The notes under the pieces are model-generated. The model was given only the letters and a program-made list of their open reading frames with translations. It searched no databases and was not told the DNA's origin. A stretch of DNA of 64,000 nt from CBDFKK01 sp965248815 (GTDB lineage Bacteria > Pseudomonadota > Alphaproteobacteria > SMXP01): NCBI GenBank assembly GCA_965248815.1, contig CBDFKK010000008.1, positions 186,001 to 250,000 on the forward strand, read 5' to 3'. Position 1 is the stretch's first letter; each line of letters opens with the position of its first letter. Below are positions 8,119-16,845 of this stretch, one piece after another. The position numbers and the translations under genes are program-made.

Positions 8119-8991
8119 ATGACACCAGCTGATACTTCCTCTCCCATCGCCGTCGCGCGGACTGCCGCGGAATTGCGCATCCGTGTTCAATCATGGCGAC
8201 AGGAAAATCGGACGATCGCCTTGGTTCCGACCATGGGCGCGCTGCACCAAGGCCATATTTCTCTTCTGGAGATCGCGAAGGCTACGGCCGATTGCGTGGT
8301 CGTCAGTATCTTTGTTAATCCCACGCAATTTGCACCCCATGAGGATTTTGACTCTTATCCGCGCAATGAGGCAGATGATCTAGTAAAGCTCGAGACTGCA
8401 GGCGCCCATCTTGCCTATGTGCCGTCAGCCCGAGACATCTATCCCAATGGGTTTACGACAACGGTTTCCGTGTCCGAGCTGACCGAGGGCCTTTGCGCGG
8501 CCACGCGGCCTCACTTTTTCGACGGCGTAACGACCGTCGTCTCCAAACTATTGATTCATTGCGCGCCTGACGTCGCCGTTTTCGGCGAAAAGGATTACCA
8601 GCAATTTCTGGTCATTAGGCGCATGGTCGAAGACTTAGGCATGCCGGTTGACGTCGTCGCCGGCCCGATTGTGCGCGAGGCCGACGGGCTGGCCGTGTCG
8701 TCACGCAATCAATATTTGGACGAGGCTCAGCGCACCATCGCCGGACGGTTCAATAAAGTGCTTCAAGAGGCCGCCCAACGCATGGTCGATGGAGCCCCTA
8801 TTTCGAAGCAAATCGCGGCAGGCGAACAAGCACTCCTGTCCGCCGGCTTTAAACGTGTCGACTATATCGAACTACGAGATGCCGAAACTTTGGCGCCTGT
8901 CGATGTGCTTGAAAAGCCAGCGCGCCTACTCAGTGCCGTCTGGCTGGGCGAGACCCGCTTGATTGACAATTGGCCGGTGTTCCCTCGCTAG
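8119..8991 (+). CDS. panC: Pantothenate synthetase (pantoate--beta-alanine ligase)
   Basis: Joins pantoate and beta-alanine with ATP cleavage to AMP, the last step to vitamin B5. The 290 residues match the usual length of about 280. Signature segments are LVPTMGALHQGH (the HIGH-like ATP motif), IFVNPTQF, FGEKDYQQ and the KMSKS-like region AVSSRNQYL. panB is not in the window. The gene stands alone on the plus strand between the SPOR-like lipoprotein gene (divergent) and the DUF1489 gene (convergent). The 240 bp upstream of it hold nothing I recognise. Confidence 0.97.
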   Translation: MTPADTSSPIAVARTAAELRIRVQSWRQENRTIALVPTMGALHQGHISLLEIAKATADCVVVSIFVNPTQFAPHEDFDSYPRNEADDLVKLETAGAHLAYVPSARDIYPNGFTTTVSVSELTEGLCAATRPHFFDGVTTVVSKLLIHCAPDVAVFGEKDYQQFLVIRRMVEDLGMPVDVVAGPIVREADGLAVSSRNQYLDEAQRTIAGRFNKVLQEAAQRMVDGAPISKQIAAGEQALLSAGFKRVDYIELRDAETLAPVDVLEKPARLLSAVWLGETRLIDNWPVFPR

Positions 8992-9111
8992 AGCATCGGA
9001 AACCATTATTCGGACCTTGCGAAAACTCGCAAGTGCGAGCCGCCGCTTGTACGGCAGGCCCGCGCAGGCGTTTTGTTACTTTCGGAGCAAAATTGCCGGG
9101 AGCGAAATAAT

Positions 9112-9148
9112 TCTAGAGCCATTCCACGTCAGTGGATTTCGCTCTAGA
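9112..9148. repeat. Extragenic palindrome between panC and the DUF1489 gene
   Basis: An imperfect inverted repeat bounded by TCTAGAGC and GCTCTAGA, with inner arms ATTCCAC / GTGGAT around a short loop. The DUF1489 stop codon lies inside the right arm. Similar TCTAGAGC-bounded palindromes are known as dispersed repeats in several alphaproteobacteria. It may also act as a bidirectional terminator for the converging genes. Confidence 0.65.
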
Positions 9149-9623
9149 GCAAGCCCAGCTTCATAAGCTCGCTGCGCATTTCTTCGGGAATACCGTCAAG
9201 GGGCGTTTTTCCCCTTGTCGTGAGATCGGCAGGCGCGTCAGCTCCCGGCAGATAGCGCCAACCTTGAAAGGGCCGCCGCGGCTGAGGCTGGGTCAACACG
9301 ATCTTTGGGTCGAGCACGATGGCGCAGCGCTTGGTGCCGTTGCGGTCCGTATAGGGCCGCAAATCGAGTATCCGCTGGCGCATTTGCACCAGCCGTTTGC
9401 ATACCCAATACAGCGAGCCGCCACTCAATAATTCGTCGCGCCGTTTTGGCGTCATCCGTGTGATGTGCAGCAATTCCACGGGCTCGCCATTCGCCTTCTT
9501 TTGCGCCAAGCGAGACGCCTGCCAGTCTTTCAGATCTTGCGGTTTTTCAACGCCGACACAGAGCTTGATCAGATGCAAGGTCGCTGCTTGGTTGGATGTT
9601 TGCTTTCCACTCACGACGTCCAA
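9144..9623 (-). CDS. DUF1489 family protein
   Basis: Conserved alphaproteobacterial protein of unknown function. The 159-residue product has the family-like opening LHLIKLCVGVEKPQDLKDWQ, the middle HITRMTPKRRDELLSGGSLYW and WRYLP towards the end. No signal peptide or membrane segment is visible. It overlaps the end of the upstream crotonase gene by 13 nt if the ATG at 9623 is used. A TTG a few codons in, just before HLIKLC, would avoid much of the overlap and fits typical family N-termini. The tight packing suggests co-transcription with the crotonase, but family members occur in many contexts. Confidence 0.82.
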   Translation of the reverse strand: MDVVSGKQTSNQAATLHLIKLCVGVEKPQDLKDWQASRLAQKKANGEPVELLHITRMTPKRRDELLSGGSLYWVCKRLVQMRQRILDLRPYTDRNGTKRCAIVLDPKIVLTQPQPRRPFQGWRYLPGADAPADLTTRGKTPLDGIPEEMRSELMKLGLL

Positions 9624-10402
9624 CTGGGTTTGCGTTTTTCAAGAAAGGCGCTGAGGCCTTCGCGCGCCTCTTCCGTGGCGCGCACTTCGGCAATGCGCTT
9701 AGCGGTTTCCTTTCTAATGTGCGCATCAATCGGTTTTCCTGCAACTTCTTCAATCAAGTCTTTAACCGCCGCTTGTGCCTGCGGCCCATTCTTAAAAATG
9801 TGACGCGCCATGCGTTCGCTCTCTTCGGCCAACTCAGCCTTATCGGCAACGACGGTGTGGACAAGGCCAAGACGCAAAGCCTCATCGGCGTCAAATACTT
9901 CGGCCGTCAAAAAATATCGCCGCGCGGCAGACTCGCCGATCTTTTTGATGACGTAGGGCGATATGGTCGATGGTGCGACGCCGATCTTGACTTCAGAGAA
10001 GGCAAAATGAGCGTTGGCAGTGGCAATCGCCATGTCACAAGCGGCGACGAGCCCATTGCCGCCGCCTCTCACTGCACCGTCAACCATGGCGATGGTCGGA
10101 TGAGGCAATGTGTAAAGACGATAGAGCAAGTCTGCCAGCTGCTGGGCGTCTACGAGATTGTCCTGGTATGTGTAGTCCGCGGCGGCCTGAAGCCACTTAA
10201 TGTCGGCGCCGGCCGAGAAACTCTTCCCAGCTCCTTCGATTAAAACAACTCGCACGCCCTCGGCACCACGCAAGTCTGTCAAAATGTCCAATAGGTTTTC
10301 GATGACTTCGGCATTGAAAGCATTGTGAACTTCGGGCCGATTAAGCGTCACGACCGCCGTTCCGGCTCTGGTGACGTCGAGCAAAACTGGTTCGCCAGAC
10401 AT
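9611..10402 (-). CDS. Enoyl-CoA hydratase/isomerase (possible methylglutaconyl-CoA hydratase)
   Basis: Crotonase-fold enzyme that hydrates a 2-enoyl-CoA. The 263 residues include the CoA-binding and oxyanion segments SFSAGADIKWL (about 61-71) and MVDGAVRGGGNGLVAACDMAIA (about 107-128). The SAGAD[LI]xW pattern and the presence of isovaleryl-CoA dehydrogenase 1.4 kb away favour methylglutaconyl-CoA hydratase of leucine breakdown. General enoyl-CoA hydratase remains possible. A plus-strand gene of unrelated type lies between the two degradation genes, so they are not one operon here. The carbon-carbon lyase and methylcrotonyl-CoA carboxylase are not in the window. Confidence 0.85.
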   Translation of the reverse strand: MSGEPVLLDVTRAGTAVVTLNRPEVHNAFNAEVIENLLDILTDLRGAEGVRVVLIEGAGKSFSAGADIKWLQAAADYTYQDNLVDAQQLADLLYRLYTLPHPTIAMVDGAVRGGGNGLVAACDMAIATANAHFAFSEVKIGVAPSTISPYVIKKIGESAARRYFLTAEVFDADEALRLGLVHTVVADKAELAEESERMARHIFKNGPQAQAAVKDLIEEVAGKPIDAHIRKETAKRIAEVRATEEAREGLSAFLEKRKPSWTS

Positions 10403-10829
10403 GGCATTCTCCTCGCTGTTGACCCGGAAATTGCGGGCGGCGACCTCTCAAGTGCACCCGCTCATGGCAAGATCATAGGGTTAATGTCCTTGGATGCAAA
10501 AAGCGCCACAGACAGGCTTTGACAATGCTCAATTCACACAACGGACGCCACTTTGGCGCAACCGCAACTGTCAATAGCATTTCAAGAGGTAAATCCACCT
10601 CTTCAACGACAAACATTTCGTCGCAATTACCTCAATAATTCAGTTGGTTATATGCTGTTTCTTCATGCTGCACGGGAGCAGCGAGAGGCTTTGACGCGGA
10701 TGCGGCAACAGAGTAACCTGAGACAGGGCATTGTTGAGTATTGTGGGGTGTTTTGTTCCATAATCGGACTTGCGAGTCGATGACGGCGTAAAGCTACGCG
10801 GGAGCGGGCAAGTCGCGGGGAATTTCGAG
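10403..10829. other. Divergent intergenic region upstream of the crotonase gene and a membrane-protein gene
   Basis: A 427-bp gap between divergent genes that must contain both promoters. A GGGGAA motif lies 9 nt before the ATG at 10830 and serves as its ribosome binding site. I see no clear operator, hairpin or small gene. The open frames here are not protein-like. Confidence 0.35.
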
Positions 10830-11771
10830 ATGGAGACCTGGTTCAAAGCTTTGTTTTCGGGGTTGGTGCTCGCCACTTTGGCAGTGTTGGCGCTGATTGG
10901 AATAAACGAATATCAGCCCATCCTAGAGCCACTGGTCGAGCGCTATACGGGGATGAGCGACGCATCATTGGCGGGCATTATTCTGCTGGTCTTTTTGGTG
11001 GGTTTTGCCCTGGCTTTTCGCACGGATGCGGAAGAAGTCGACGACATCGTTCATCGCGGCCGCAAAATATTTAGCTCGCCCAACGACCGCATTAAGCCTG
11101 CAATTGACCAAAACGAAATAGAAGAAGTCGAGTTTGTCCAGGAAGCCTACATTGCATATCTGCAAGACCGGACGCGCGATCTTGACGATACCAGGCCGAT
11201 TACGCTGAGGATTAAACTGCACCCGCCGGCGCAATCTGGTGAACTTATGTTCTTCCGTAAGGCCAGCCAGATTCAGCGCGACACCCTGCTCTACTACATG
11301 GAAAAACTAAAGCGCTTTGACAATTTCAAATATGTCGTCTTTGTCGATTGGTTTAATCGCTTTCTTTTCTTTGCCAAGGCAGACGCGTTGCGCAAGGAAA
11401 TCGAACCCATCGACGGTTCTCACTTCATCGACCTGATGAATAACTATCGCATTCAAGAGCTCAGCGATTTGCCGATGTTCAATGGCAACTGGGTGAGCAA
11501 CCACGCGTCCAATATCAAGACCCTCAAGCTGATGGCCAAAAAAGAAGTCAGCGAAGTTATGCTCGTCGCCCACACCTGGGGTCGGCGTTATGTTGGCGTG
11601 GTGGAATTGAACAAGCTCCTCCATAAGATGCTATCGCCGAGGCGGGAGCGCGCGGGCTTGCATCCGCTTATGCATCGGGAGCATCAGCCCAAGGAGCCGA
11701 CGAATTCGCTCAAAGATATGGGCGAGACGTCCGGGCCAAAAGACGGAAGCGATCAAACTCGCGCCGCTTGA
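10830..11771 (+). CDS. Unknown membrane protein with CBS-like C-terminal region
   Basis: I do not recognise the full protein. From the ATG at 10830 it has 313 residues, with two N-terminal hydrophobic helices (about 5-26 and 46-66, WFKALFSGLVLATLAVLALIG and LAGIILLVFLVGFALAF). A soluble acidic and aromatic region follows. Around residues 220-270 it resembles one CBS motif: a helix (IKTLKLMAKKEVSEVMLV), a strand and GVVELNKLLHKML. The tail of about 45 residues is charged and disordered. An upstream start at 10770 is possible but has no good binding site. It is monocistronic and transcribed against the flanking leucine-type catabolic genes. A sensory or regulatory role is only a guess. Confidence 0.75.
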   Translation: METWFKALFSGLVLATLAVLALIGINEYQPILEPLVERYTGMSDASLAGIILLVFLVGFALAFRTDAEEVDDIVHRGRKIFSSPNDRIKPAIDQNEIEEVEFVQEAYIAYLQDRTRDLDDTRPITLRIKLHPPAQSGELMFFRKASQIQRDTLLYYMEKLKRFDNFKYVVFVDWFNRFLFFAKADALRKEIEPIDGSHFIDLMNNYRIQELSDLPMFNGNWVSNHASNIKTLKLMAKKEVSEVMLVAHTWGRRYVGVVELNKLLHKMLSPRRERAGLHPLMHREHQPKEPTNSLKDMGETSGPKDGSDQTRAA

Positions 11772-11826
11772 AGCCCCTCTCGACAAACTGATGAAAAAAT
11801 TGAAGCGCACGCTGTACGCGAGCGCC

Positions 11827-12999
11827 TTACCCTGTTTCTTCGAACAGTTCGCGCCCGATCAGCATACGGCGGATTTCGCTGGTGCCCGCGCCGATCTCGT
11901 AAAGCTTGGCATCTCTAAGTAAACGGCCCGCGGCAAACTCATTGAGATAGCCGTTGCCGCCCAGGGCCTGAATCGCCTCGAGCGCCATGGACGTCGCCGT
12001 CTCAGAGGCGAACAGAATGGCGCCGGCGGCATCCTTTCGGGTCACTTCTCCCCGGTCCAAAGCTTGCGCCACTGCATAGACGTAGGCCTTGGCGGCGTTC
12101 ATGGTGGTGTACATGTCAGCAATCTTGGCCTGCATGAGTTGAAAGGTGCCGATTGGCCGTCCGAATTGTTCACGCTGATGTACGTAAGGCACAACAATGT
12201 CCATGCACGACTGCATGATGCCAATCGGACCGCCAGCCAGAACGGCGCGCTCGAAGTCGAGCCCACTCATCAAAATGCGGACGCCTTCACCTTCTTGACC
12301 AAGGATATTCTCGGCGGGTACTTCACAGTTCTCGAATACGAGTTCGCCTGTGTCGCTCCCCCGCATGCCCAACTTGTCGAGCTTTTGCGCGGTTGAAAAG
12401 CCCTTCATCGACTTTTCTATAACAAAGGCCGTGATCCCGTCGGAGCCGGCTCTGGGATCAGTTTTGGCATAAACCACGACAACGTCCGCGTCAGGACCAT
12501 TGGTGATCCAGAATTTCGTCCCATTGAGAACGTATCGATCACCCTTTTTGTCTGCGCGCAATCGCATTGAAACGACATCCGAACCTGAGCCCGCCTCCGA
12601 CATGGCAAGCGCGCCCAAATGATCTCCGGAAATCAATTTAGGCAGCAAAGACTGTTTTTGCTCCTCAGTGCCCCAGCGGCGCAGCTGATTGACACACAGG
12701 TTCGAATGCGCACCGTACGATAGGCCGACGCTGCCCGAACCGCGGCTGATCTCTTCCATGGCGACGACGTGTTCGAGATAGCCCATGCCAGCGCCGCCAT
12801 ACGCCTCCTCTACGGTGATCCCAAGCACGCCGAGGGCGCCGAGCTTGGGCCAAAGATCGCGCGGGAATTCATTGGTCTGGTCGATGGTGTCGGCGCGGGG
12901 CGCAATATGATCGTCACTGAACGAGCGCACGGAGTTGCGCAGCATGTCTGCGGTTTCCCCGAGGCCAAAGTTCAGACTCGCAAACTCGTTTGCAATCAT
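11827..12999 (-). CDS. ivd: Isovaleryl-CoA dehydrogenase
   Basis: FAD enzyme that oxidises isovaleryl-CoA to 3-methylcrotonyl-CoA in leucine degradation. The 390 residues match the family length. Seen are LGALAMSEAGSGSDVVSM (FAD/substrate contact), the GLDFERAVLAGGPIG segment, whose glutamate is the catalytic base characteristic of IVD, and YEIGAGTSEIRRMLIGR near the C-terminus. The position of the base in this segment, rather than near the C-terminus as in medium-chain dehydrogenases, supports IVD over other acyl-CoA dehydrogenases. It converges with the plus-strand membrane-protein gene and lies downstream of the Kelch gene on the same strand (45 nt). No transcriptional regulator of the liu type is adjacent. 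Confidence 0.93.
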   Translation of the reverse strand: MIANEFASLNFGLGETADMLRNSVRSFSDDHIAPRADTIDQTNEFPRDLWPKLGALGVLGITVEEAYGGAGMGYLEHVVAMEEISRGSGSVGLSYGAHSNLCVNQLRRWGTEEQKQSLLPKLISGDHLGALAMSEAGSGSDVVSMRLRADKKGDRYVLNGTKFWITNGPDADVVVVYAKTDPRAGSDGITAFVIEKSMKGFSTAQKLDKLGMRGSDTGELVFENCEVPAENILGQEGEGVRILMSGLDFERAVLAGGPIGIMQSCMDIVVPYVHQREQFGRPIGTFQLMQAKIADMYTTMNAAKAYVYAVAQALDRGEVTRKDAAGAILFASETATSMALEAIQALGGNGYLNEFAAGRLLRDAKLYEIGAGTSEIRRMLIGRELFEETG

Positions 13000-13044
13000 A
13001 AAGTTGCTCTCTCAGGCTGAACCACGGGCACTAACGTGCCAGAT

Positions 13045-13992
13045 CTATTGAGGACTAAAACTCTCGACGGCATCGGCTGCGGTAAATGGGGCAAAGAAAC
13101 CAGCGCCCCCACCTCCGCCAAAAACGAACCATTGGCCATTGGCGGTTGCCGAAGCGGCGGCAAAACGCGGCGTGGGAAGCGGGGCCTCCGTGCGCCAACG
13201 ATTGGCGTTTGGATCATAAGCAAAGTGATCAAAGTGAGTTCGCGGCGTCAAAGTGGCGCCGCCGGCAACGTGGATCTGTCCGTCGAGCACAGCTGCTGCT
13301 AGGCCATAACGCGGCGCGGGCAGGCTGGCAGCTTGGCTCTTCGCTCCACTCGACAAGTCAAGCACCTCGACGGTTCGCGACACACTTTTGCCGGATTCAA
13401 TCCCGCCGATCAAGAAGACTCGGTTACCTAGCACGACAGCCGATGCCGCGGCCCGTGGCGCAGCCATTTTATGAGTCGTTGTCGACCAGGACTCGTCCGC
13501 AACATCAAACTTATGAACTGTTGTCGCACTGGCGCCCTGTCCACCGATGACATAAAGCTGATCTTCATAGGTCACCATGGCATGACCCGCGCGCGCCGCC
13601 GGCATATCGGGCCCCTGACGCCACTGCGCTTCATTTGCGTCGTAGATCCAGAGTTCAGCACTCGGCCGGCCAGCTGCTTCTTTGGTAAACCCTCCACTTA
13701 CGAATACCTGTCCGTTTGCCGTTGCCATAGCGAACCGTTCGCGCCCGCCCGGAAGTGCGGGCAGCGGAACCCAATGATCAGCAATCGGATCATAAAGCTC
13801 AAAATTGTCGAGCGGTTCTAAAAGGCCGGTACCGCCGCCAACATAGATATCGCCCGCAAGTTCGGCGGCGCTCAAGTGCGAACGGCCGACTTCCATCGGC
13901 CTGTTTTCAAGCCAGCGTCCTTGGGCCCCAGCCGGCCCGGCTGAGGTCAAGACCAGCACTGCCGCAAATAAAATGCCCCGTCTTTTTGTCAT
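13045..13992 (-). CDS. Exported Kelch-repeat protein
   Basis: Predicted periplasmic or outer-surface beta-propeller. The 315 residues begin with a signal peptide (TKRRGILFAAVLVLTSAG, cleavage near AGAQG). About six Kelch blades follow, each with the GG doublet and spaced aromatic residues: DIYVGGGTG, QVFVSGGFT, QLYVIGGQG, RVFLIGGIE, QIHVAGGAT and WFVFGGGGG. No enzyme domain is fused. Similar proteins include sialic-acid mutarotases and galactose-oxidase-like propellers, but I see no catalytic signature. The gene lies between ivd and mgtE on the same strand. Function unknown; a binding role is the safest inference. Confidence 0.85.
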   Translation of the reverse strand: MTKRRGILFAAVLVLTSAGPAGAQGRWLENRPMEVGRSHLSAAELAGDIYVGGGTGLLEPLDNFELYDPIADHWVPLPALPGGRERFAMATANGQVFVSGGFTKEAAGRPSAELWIYDANEAQWRQGPDMPAARAGHAMVTYEDQLYVIGGQGASATTVHKFDVADESWSTTTHKMAAPRAAASAVVLGNRVFLIGGIESGKSVSRTVEVLDLSSGAKSQAASLPAPRYGLAAAVLDGQIHVAGGATLTPRTHFDHFAYDPNANRWRTEAPLPTPRFAAASATANGQWFVFGGGGGAGFFAPFTAADAVESFSPQ

Positions 13993-14039
13993 CGCTATAG
14001 CTTAGCCAGTTTGTGCCGGGAGCCCAACCGCGTCTTATC

Positions 14040-15464
14040 TCAGGAAAGAGCCAGCGCTCCAAGGCTCAAAAACACGAAAAATCCCACCAGATCGGTCGCC
14101 GTTGTCACGAAGACCGTTGAGCCGATGGCCGGATCCATGCCCGCGCGCTGCAGACCGAGCGGAACGAGTATGCCGGCTGCACCGGCACACAACAGATTGG
14201 CAATCATGGCGCCGGCAAGAATGACGCCGAGGATCGTACTTTGAAACCAGAACGCGCCGACAGCGCCCATCAGTATCGCGAACATTATACCGTTTAGACC
14301 GCCCACCATGACTTCGCGAAAAATGATACGCACCGCATTTGACGGGGTGAGATCGCGCGTTGCAATGGCCCGCACCGCGACAGTCAATGTCTGCGTTCCA
14401 GCATTGCCGCCCATTGAGGCGACAATGGGCATTAGAATCGCGAGCGCTACATACTTTTCAATTGTCGCATCAAAAAGAGCGATCACGACGGACGCCAGTA
14501 TGGCCGTCGCAAGGTTGATGAGCAGCCAGGAGAAGCGACGCTGCGTCGTCTTTAGAACGCCATCCGAAAGGCCCTCTTCCTTTACACCGCCAAGATAAAG
14601 AATGTCTTCAGTGTCTTCTTCCTGGATGACATTAACAATGTCGTCGACTGTGATCATGCCGACCAATCTTCCATCGTCGTTTGTCACGGCCGCCGAAAGA
14701 AGATGATATTGATTGAAAATGTAAGCAACTTCTCCCTGATCCATAACGGCCGGGATCAGCGTTTGCTCGGTATCCATGAGCTCGCGAACGTTCACGTCTC
14801 GTTTGGCTTGCATCAAACGACTGAGCGGCACCCTGCCGAGGGGATGGAAGCTTTCATCGACCACATAGATTTCGAAAAACTGCTCCGGCAGGCCGCCGGT
14901 TGCGCGAGTATGGTCGATCACCTGACCAACGTTCCAATAAGGCGGCACAGTAACCATCTCATGCTGCATCAGCCGACCGGCGCAATCTTCTTCGTAAGCT
15001 AGAGACTGCTCGACGGCGGCCCGGTCGATCCCGGGCACGTACTCCAGCACCGTGTCCCGCTCCTCTAGCGTCAAATCTTCAATGAGTTGAACGGCGTCAT
15101 CGCTGTCCATCGCCTGGATGGCCGTGGCGATGACCGGCGGCTCCAACTGCTTTAGCACGTCACCGCGTACGTCTTCGTCGAGTTCGGAAAGGACATCTGG
15201 ATTCAATTCCGAGCCAATCAAGCTCAGCAAGTTTCGGCGTTCGGTGGCCCGAATGAGGCCCAACAAATCGGCAAGGTCGGCGGCATGCAGGGGCAGCACG
15301 AGGCGGCGAACACGGTCTCCGTCACCAGCGTCCAGCGCGTCGATAACCGAGCGGACAAAAGTCGAGTTCAACGCATAGTCGCTGTCCAGGACCGGCGCGT
15401 CGGACGGAATTTCAGCATAGGATGATGGCTGAGCTGGCGTCTTGGTGTCCGGGTTTTCGCTCAT
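14040..15464 (-). CDS. mgtE: Magnesium transporter MgtE
   Basis: Mg2+-gated Mg2+ channel of the inner membrane. The 474 residues show the N-terminal superhelical MgtE_N domain (about 35-150, LHAADLADLLGLI), then a pair of CBS domains (about 155-275, including MITVDDIVNVIQEEDTED). A plug helix and five C-terminal transmembrane helices follow. The pore signature is seen in LAILMPIVASMGGNAGTQ, and AMIANLLCAGAAGI lies in a later helix. Acidic residues in the N and CBS domains normally sense cytosolic Mg2+. A tRNA-Leu gene lies 84 nt upstream on the same strand. No magnesium riboswitch was recognised in the short gap. Confidence 0.95.
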   Translation of the reverse strand: MSENPDTKTPAQPSSYAEIPSDAPVLDSDYALNSTFVRSVIDALDAGDGDRVRRLVLPLHAADLADLLGLIRATERRNLLSLIGSELNPDVLSELDEDVRGDVLKQLEPPVIATAIQAMDSDDAVQLIEDLTLEERDTVLEYVPGIDRAAVEQSLAYEEDCAGRLMQHEMVTVPPYWNVGQVIDHTRATGGLPEQFFEIYVVDESFHPLGRVPLSRLMQAKRDVNVRELMDTEQTLIPAVMDQGEVAYIFNQYHLLSAAVTNDDGRLVGMITVDDIVNVIQEEDTEDILYLGGVKEEGLSDGVLKTTQRRFSWLLINLATAILASVVIALFDATIEKYVALAILMPIVASMGGNAGTQTLTVAVRAIATRDLTPSNAVRIIFREVMVGGLNGIMFAILMGAVGAFWFQSTILGVILAGAMIANLLCAGAAGILVPLGLQRAGMDPAIGSTVFVTTATDLVGFFVFLSLGALALS

Positions 15465-15547
15465 AAGGCGGCCTCATTGAGTCCCGAAAACCAAACTCAC
15501 GCGTTTGCGCGACGATTGTCCTAGCGGAGGGTCACATACCGAAAGAA

Positions 15548-15634
15548 TGGTGCGGTCGAGAAGACTCGAACTTCCACGGGTTTTACCCCACAGCGACCTC
15601 AACGCTGCGCGTCTACCAGTTCCGCCACGACCGC
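15548..15634 (-). tRNA. tRNA-Leu (anticodon GAG)
   Basis: Cloverleaf of 87 nt with an encoded CCA end. The acceptor arms GCGGTCG / CGACCGC pair perfectly. The anticodon stem CAGCG / CGCTG holds the loop TTGAGGT, giving anticodon GAG. The long variable arm typical of leucine tRNAs is present (GTGGGGTAAAACCCGT), and the T arm reads GAAGTTCGAGTCTTC. It decodes CUC and CUU. Confidence 0.96.
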
Positions 15635-15787
15635 AATTGTTTCGGTAAAAGCGTGAGCCATGTAGCAAATCCACCGAGCTTTGTGAAGTCCACAGTCATC
15701 GCCCAAGCTTGAGCCAAGGCCCGAGCTTTAACCTCTAACAAACTGAAAAACAACAGATTTATTGAATTATTGGAATATGATAGGGGA

Positions 15788-16024
15788 TCAGTCGAAGTAG
15801 CCGCTGACAGGATTGGTTACCGTTACAGCAATATTCTCGCCCTGGAGCACAATTTCACCCCGCGCGATCGGCTCTTCGTTAGCAAGAATCCAAACCTCGT
15901 CGTCTTGGCTGGCATCGAGCTCGATCACCGCACCTCGCCCCATTTTGAGCAATTGATGAATGGGTAAGCTCGTTCTTCCGATCACAATGGATATCTCGAC
16001 ACTTACGGATTCGACAGCACTCAT
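15788..16024 (-). CDS. Small FliN/FliM C-terminal (SpoA) domain protein
   Basis: The 78-residue product is essentially one SpoA domain, the fold that forms the C-ring in FliN and FliM: VEISIVIGRTSLPIHQLLKMG, then AVIELDASQDDEVWILANEEPIARGEIV. It lacks the N-terminal region of classical FliN. A start at 16063 would add 13 residues; I prefer the ATG at 16024 because the family opens this way. It stands alone, divergent from lipB, with no flagellar genes around. It could be the FliN of a dispersed flagellar regulon or a protein repurposed elsewhere. The family call is good; the role is inferred. Confidence 0.82.
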   Translation of the reverse strand: MSAVESVSVEISIVIGRTSLPIHQLLKMGRGAVIELDASQDDEVWILANEEPIARGEIVLQGENIAVTVTNPVSGYFD

Positions 16025-16114
16025 ATTGATTTGGTGTCCCCAACCATGTGATGAGAGCCCCACATTCCCATGGTAGAATTACGGAACTGTTAAGCAGGAC
16101 AAGGGTTTGAGGAC

Positions 16115-16795
16115 GTGACTGCAACCATCGATTGGGCTCTGTCTAAGCGACCGGTGAACTATCTTGACGCGGTGGGCGCTATGGAGCGGCGCGTGGCGGC
16201 TATCGCCGCAGGCAAGGCTCGGGAATTGGTTTGGCTCTTAGAGCATCCACCGCTTTATACCGCCGGTACGAGCGCCAAGTCCTCCGATCTGCTTGCCCCG
16301 GACGCGCTGCCCGTCTTTCAATCCGGCCGTGGAGGGCAATACACGTATCATGGCCCTGGGCAGCGGGTCGCCTATGTCATGCTCAATCTCGCGCGCCGGG
16401 ATCCTGACGTTCGCCTCTTTGTTCAAAAACTCCAGAACTGGATCGTGACGACCCTTGCCGAATTCGAGGTGAACGGTGGACCGAGAGACAACCGCGTCGG
16501 CGTCTGGGTGGAGCGGCCCGGCGGACCCGGCGGTATCGATGACAAGATCGCCGCCATAGGGATACGCCTCAGAAAGTGGGTCTCATTTCATGGCGTAAGC
16601 CTCAATGTGGCACCCGATCTTAGCCACTATGCCGGGATCGTCCCGTGTGGAATTTCAGATCACGGCGTAACAAGCTTAGCCGACCTTGGAATTGAAACGA
16701 CACTTGCAGAAGTGGATGCCAAATTGCGAAGTAATTTTGAGAGCATTTTTGGACCAGTAACGGACGCGCTAGCACCCGACAAAAATGAGACATGA
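16115..16795 (+). CDS. lipB: Octanoyltransferase LipB
   Basis: Transfers octanoyl groups from acyl carrier protein to lipoyl domains, the first step in making protein-bound lipoate. The 226 residues contain the LipB signature HGPGQRVAYVML, the catalytic lysine in DDKIAAIGIRLRKW (K144) and the acyl-accepting cysteine in GIVPCGI (C178). The start is a GTG at 16115 with AAGGG upstream. lipA is not in the window. It is divergent from the FliN-like gene; the flavin monooxygenase-like gene follows 50 nt downstream on the same strand but is functionally unrelated. Confidence 0.96.
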   Translation: MTATIDWALSKRPVNYLDAVGAMERRVAAIAAGKARELVWLLEHPPLYTAGTSAKSSDLLAPDALPVFQSGRGGQYTYHGPGQRVAYVMLNLARRDPDVRLFVQKLQNWIVTTLAEFEVNGGPRDNRVGVWVERPGGPGGIDDKIAAIGIRLRKWVSFHGVSLNVAPDLSHYAGIVPCGISDHGVTSLADLGIETTLAEVDAKLRSNFESIFGPVTDALAPDKNET

Positions 16796-16845
16796 ATAAC
16801 TGAGCTCATTCAATCGACGCGGAACGCCCAACCCAGGTCACGTCT

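Noticed and set aside
15474..15674. 66-residue minus-strand frame over the tRNA-Leu gene
   Set aside because: It spans the tRNA-Leu gene; its peptide is simply the read-through of that tRNA.
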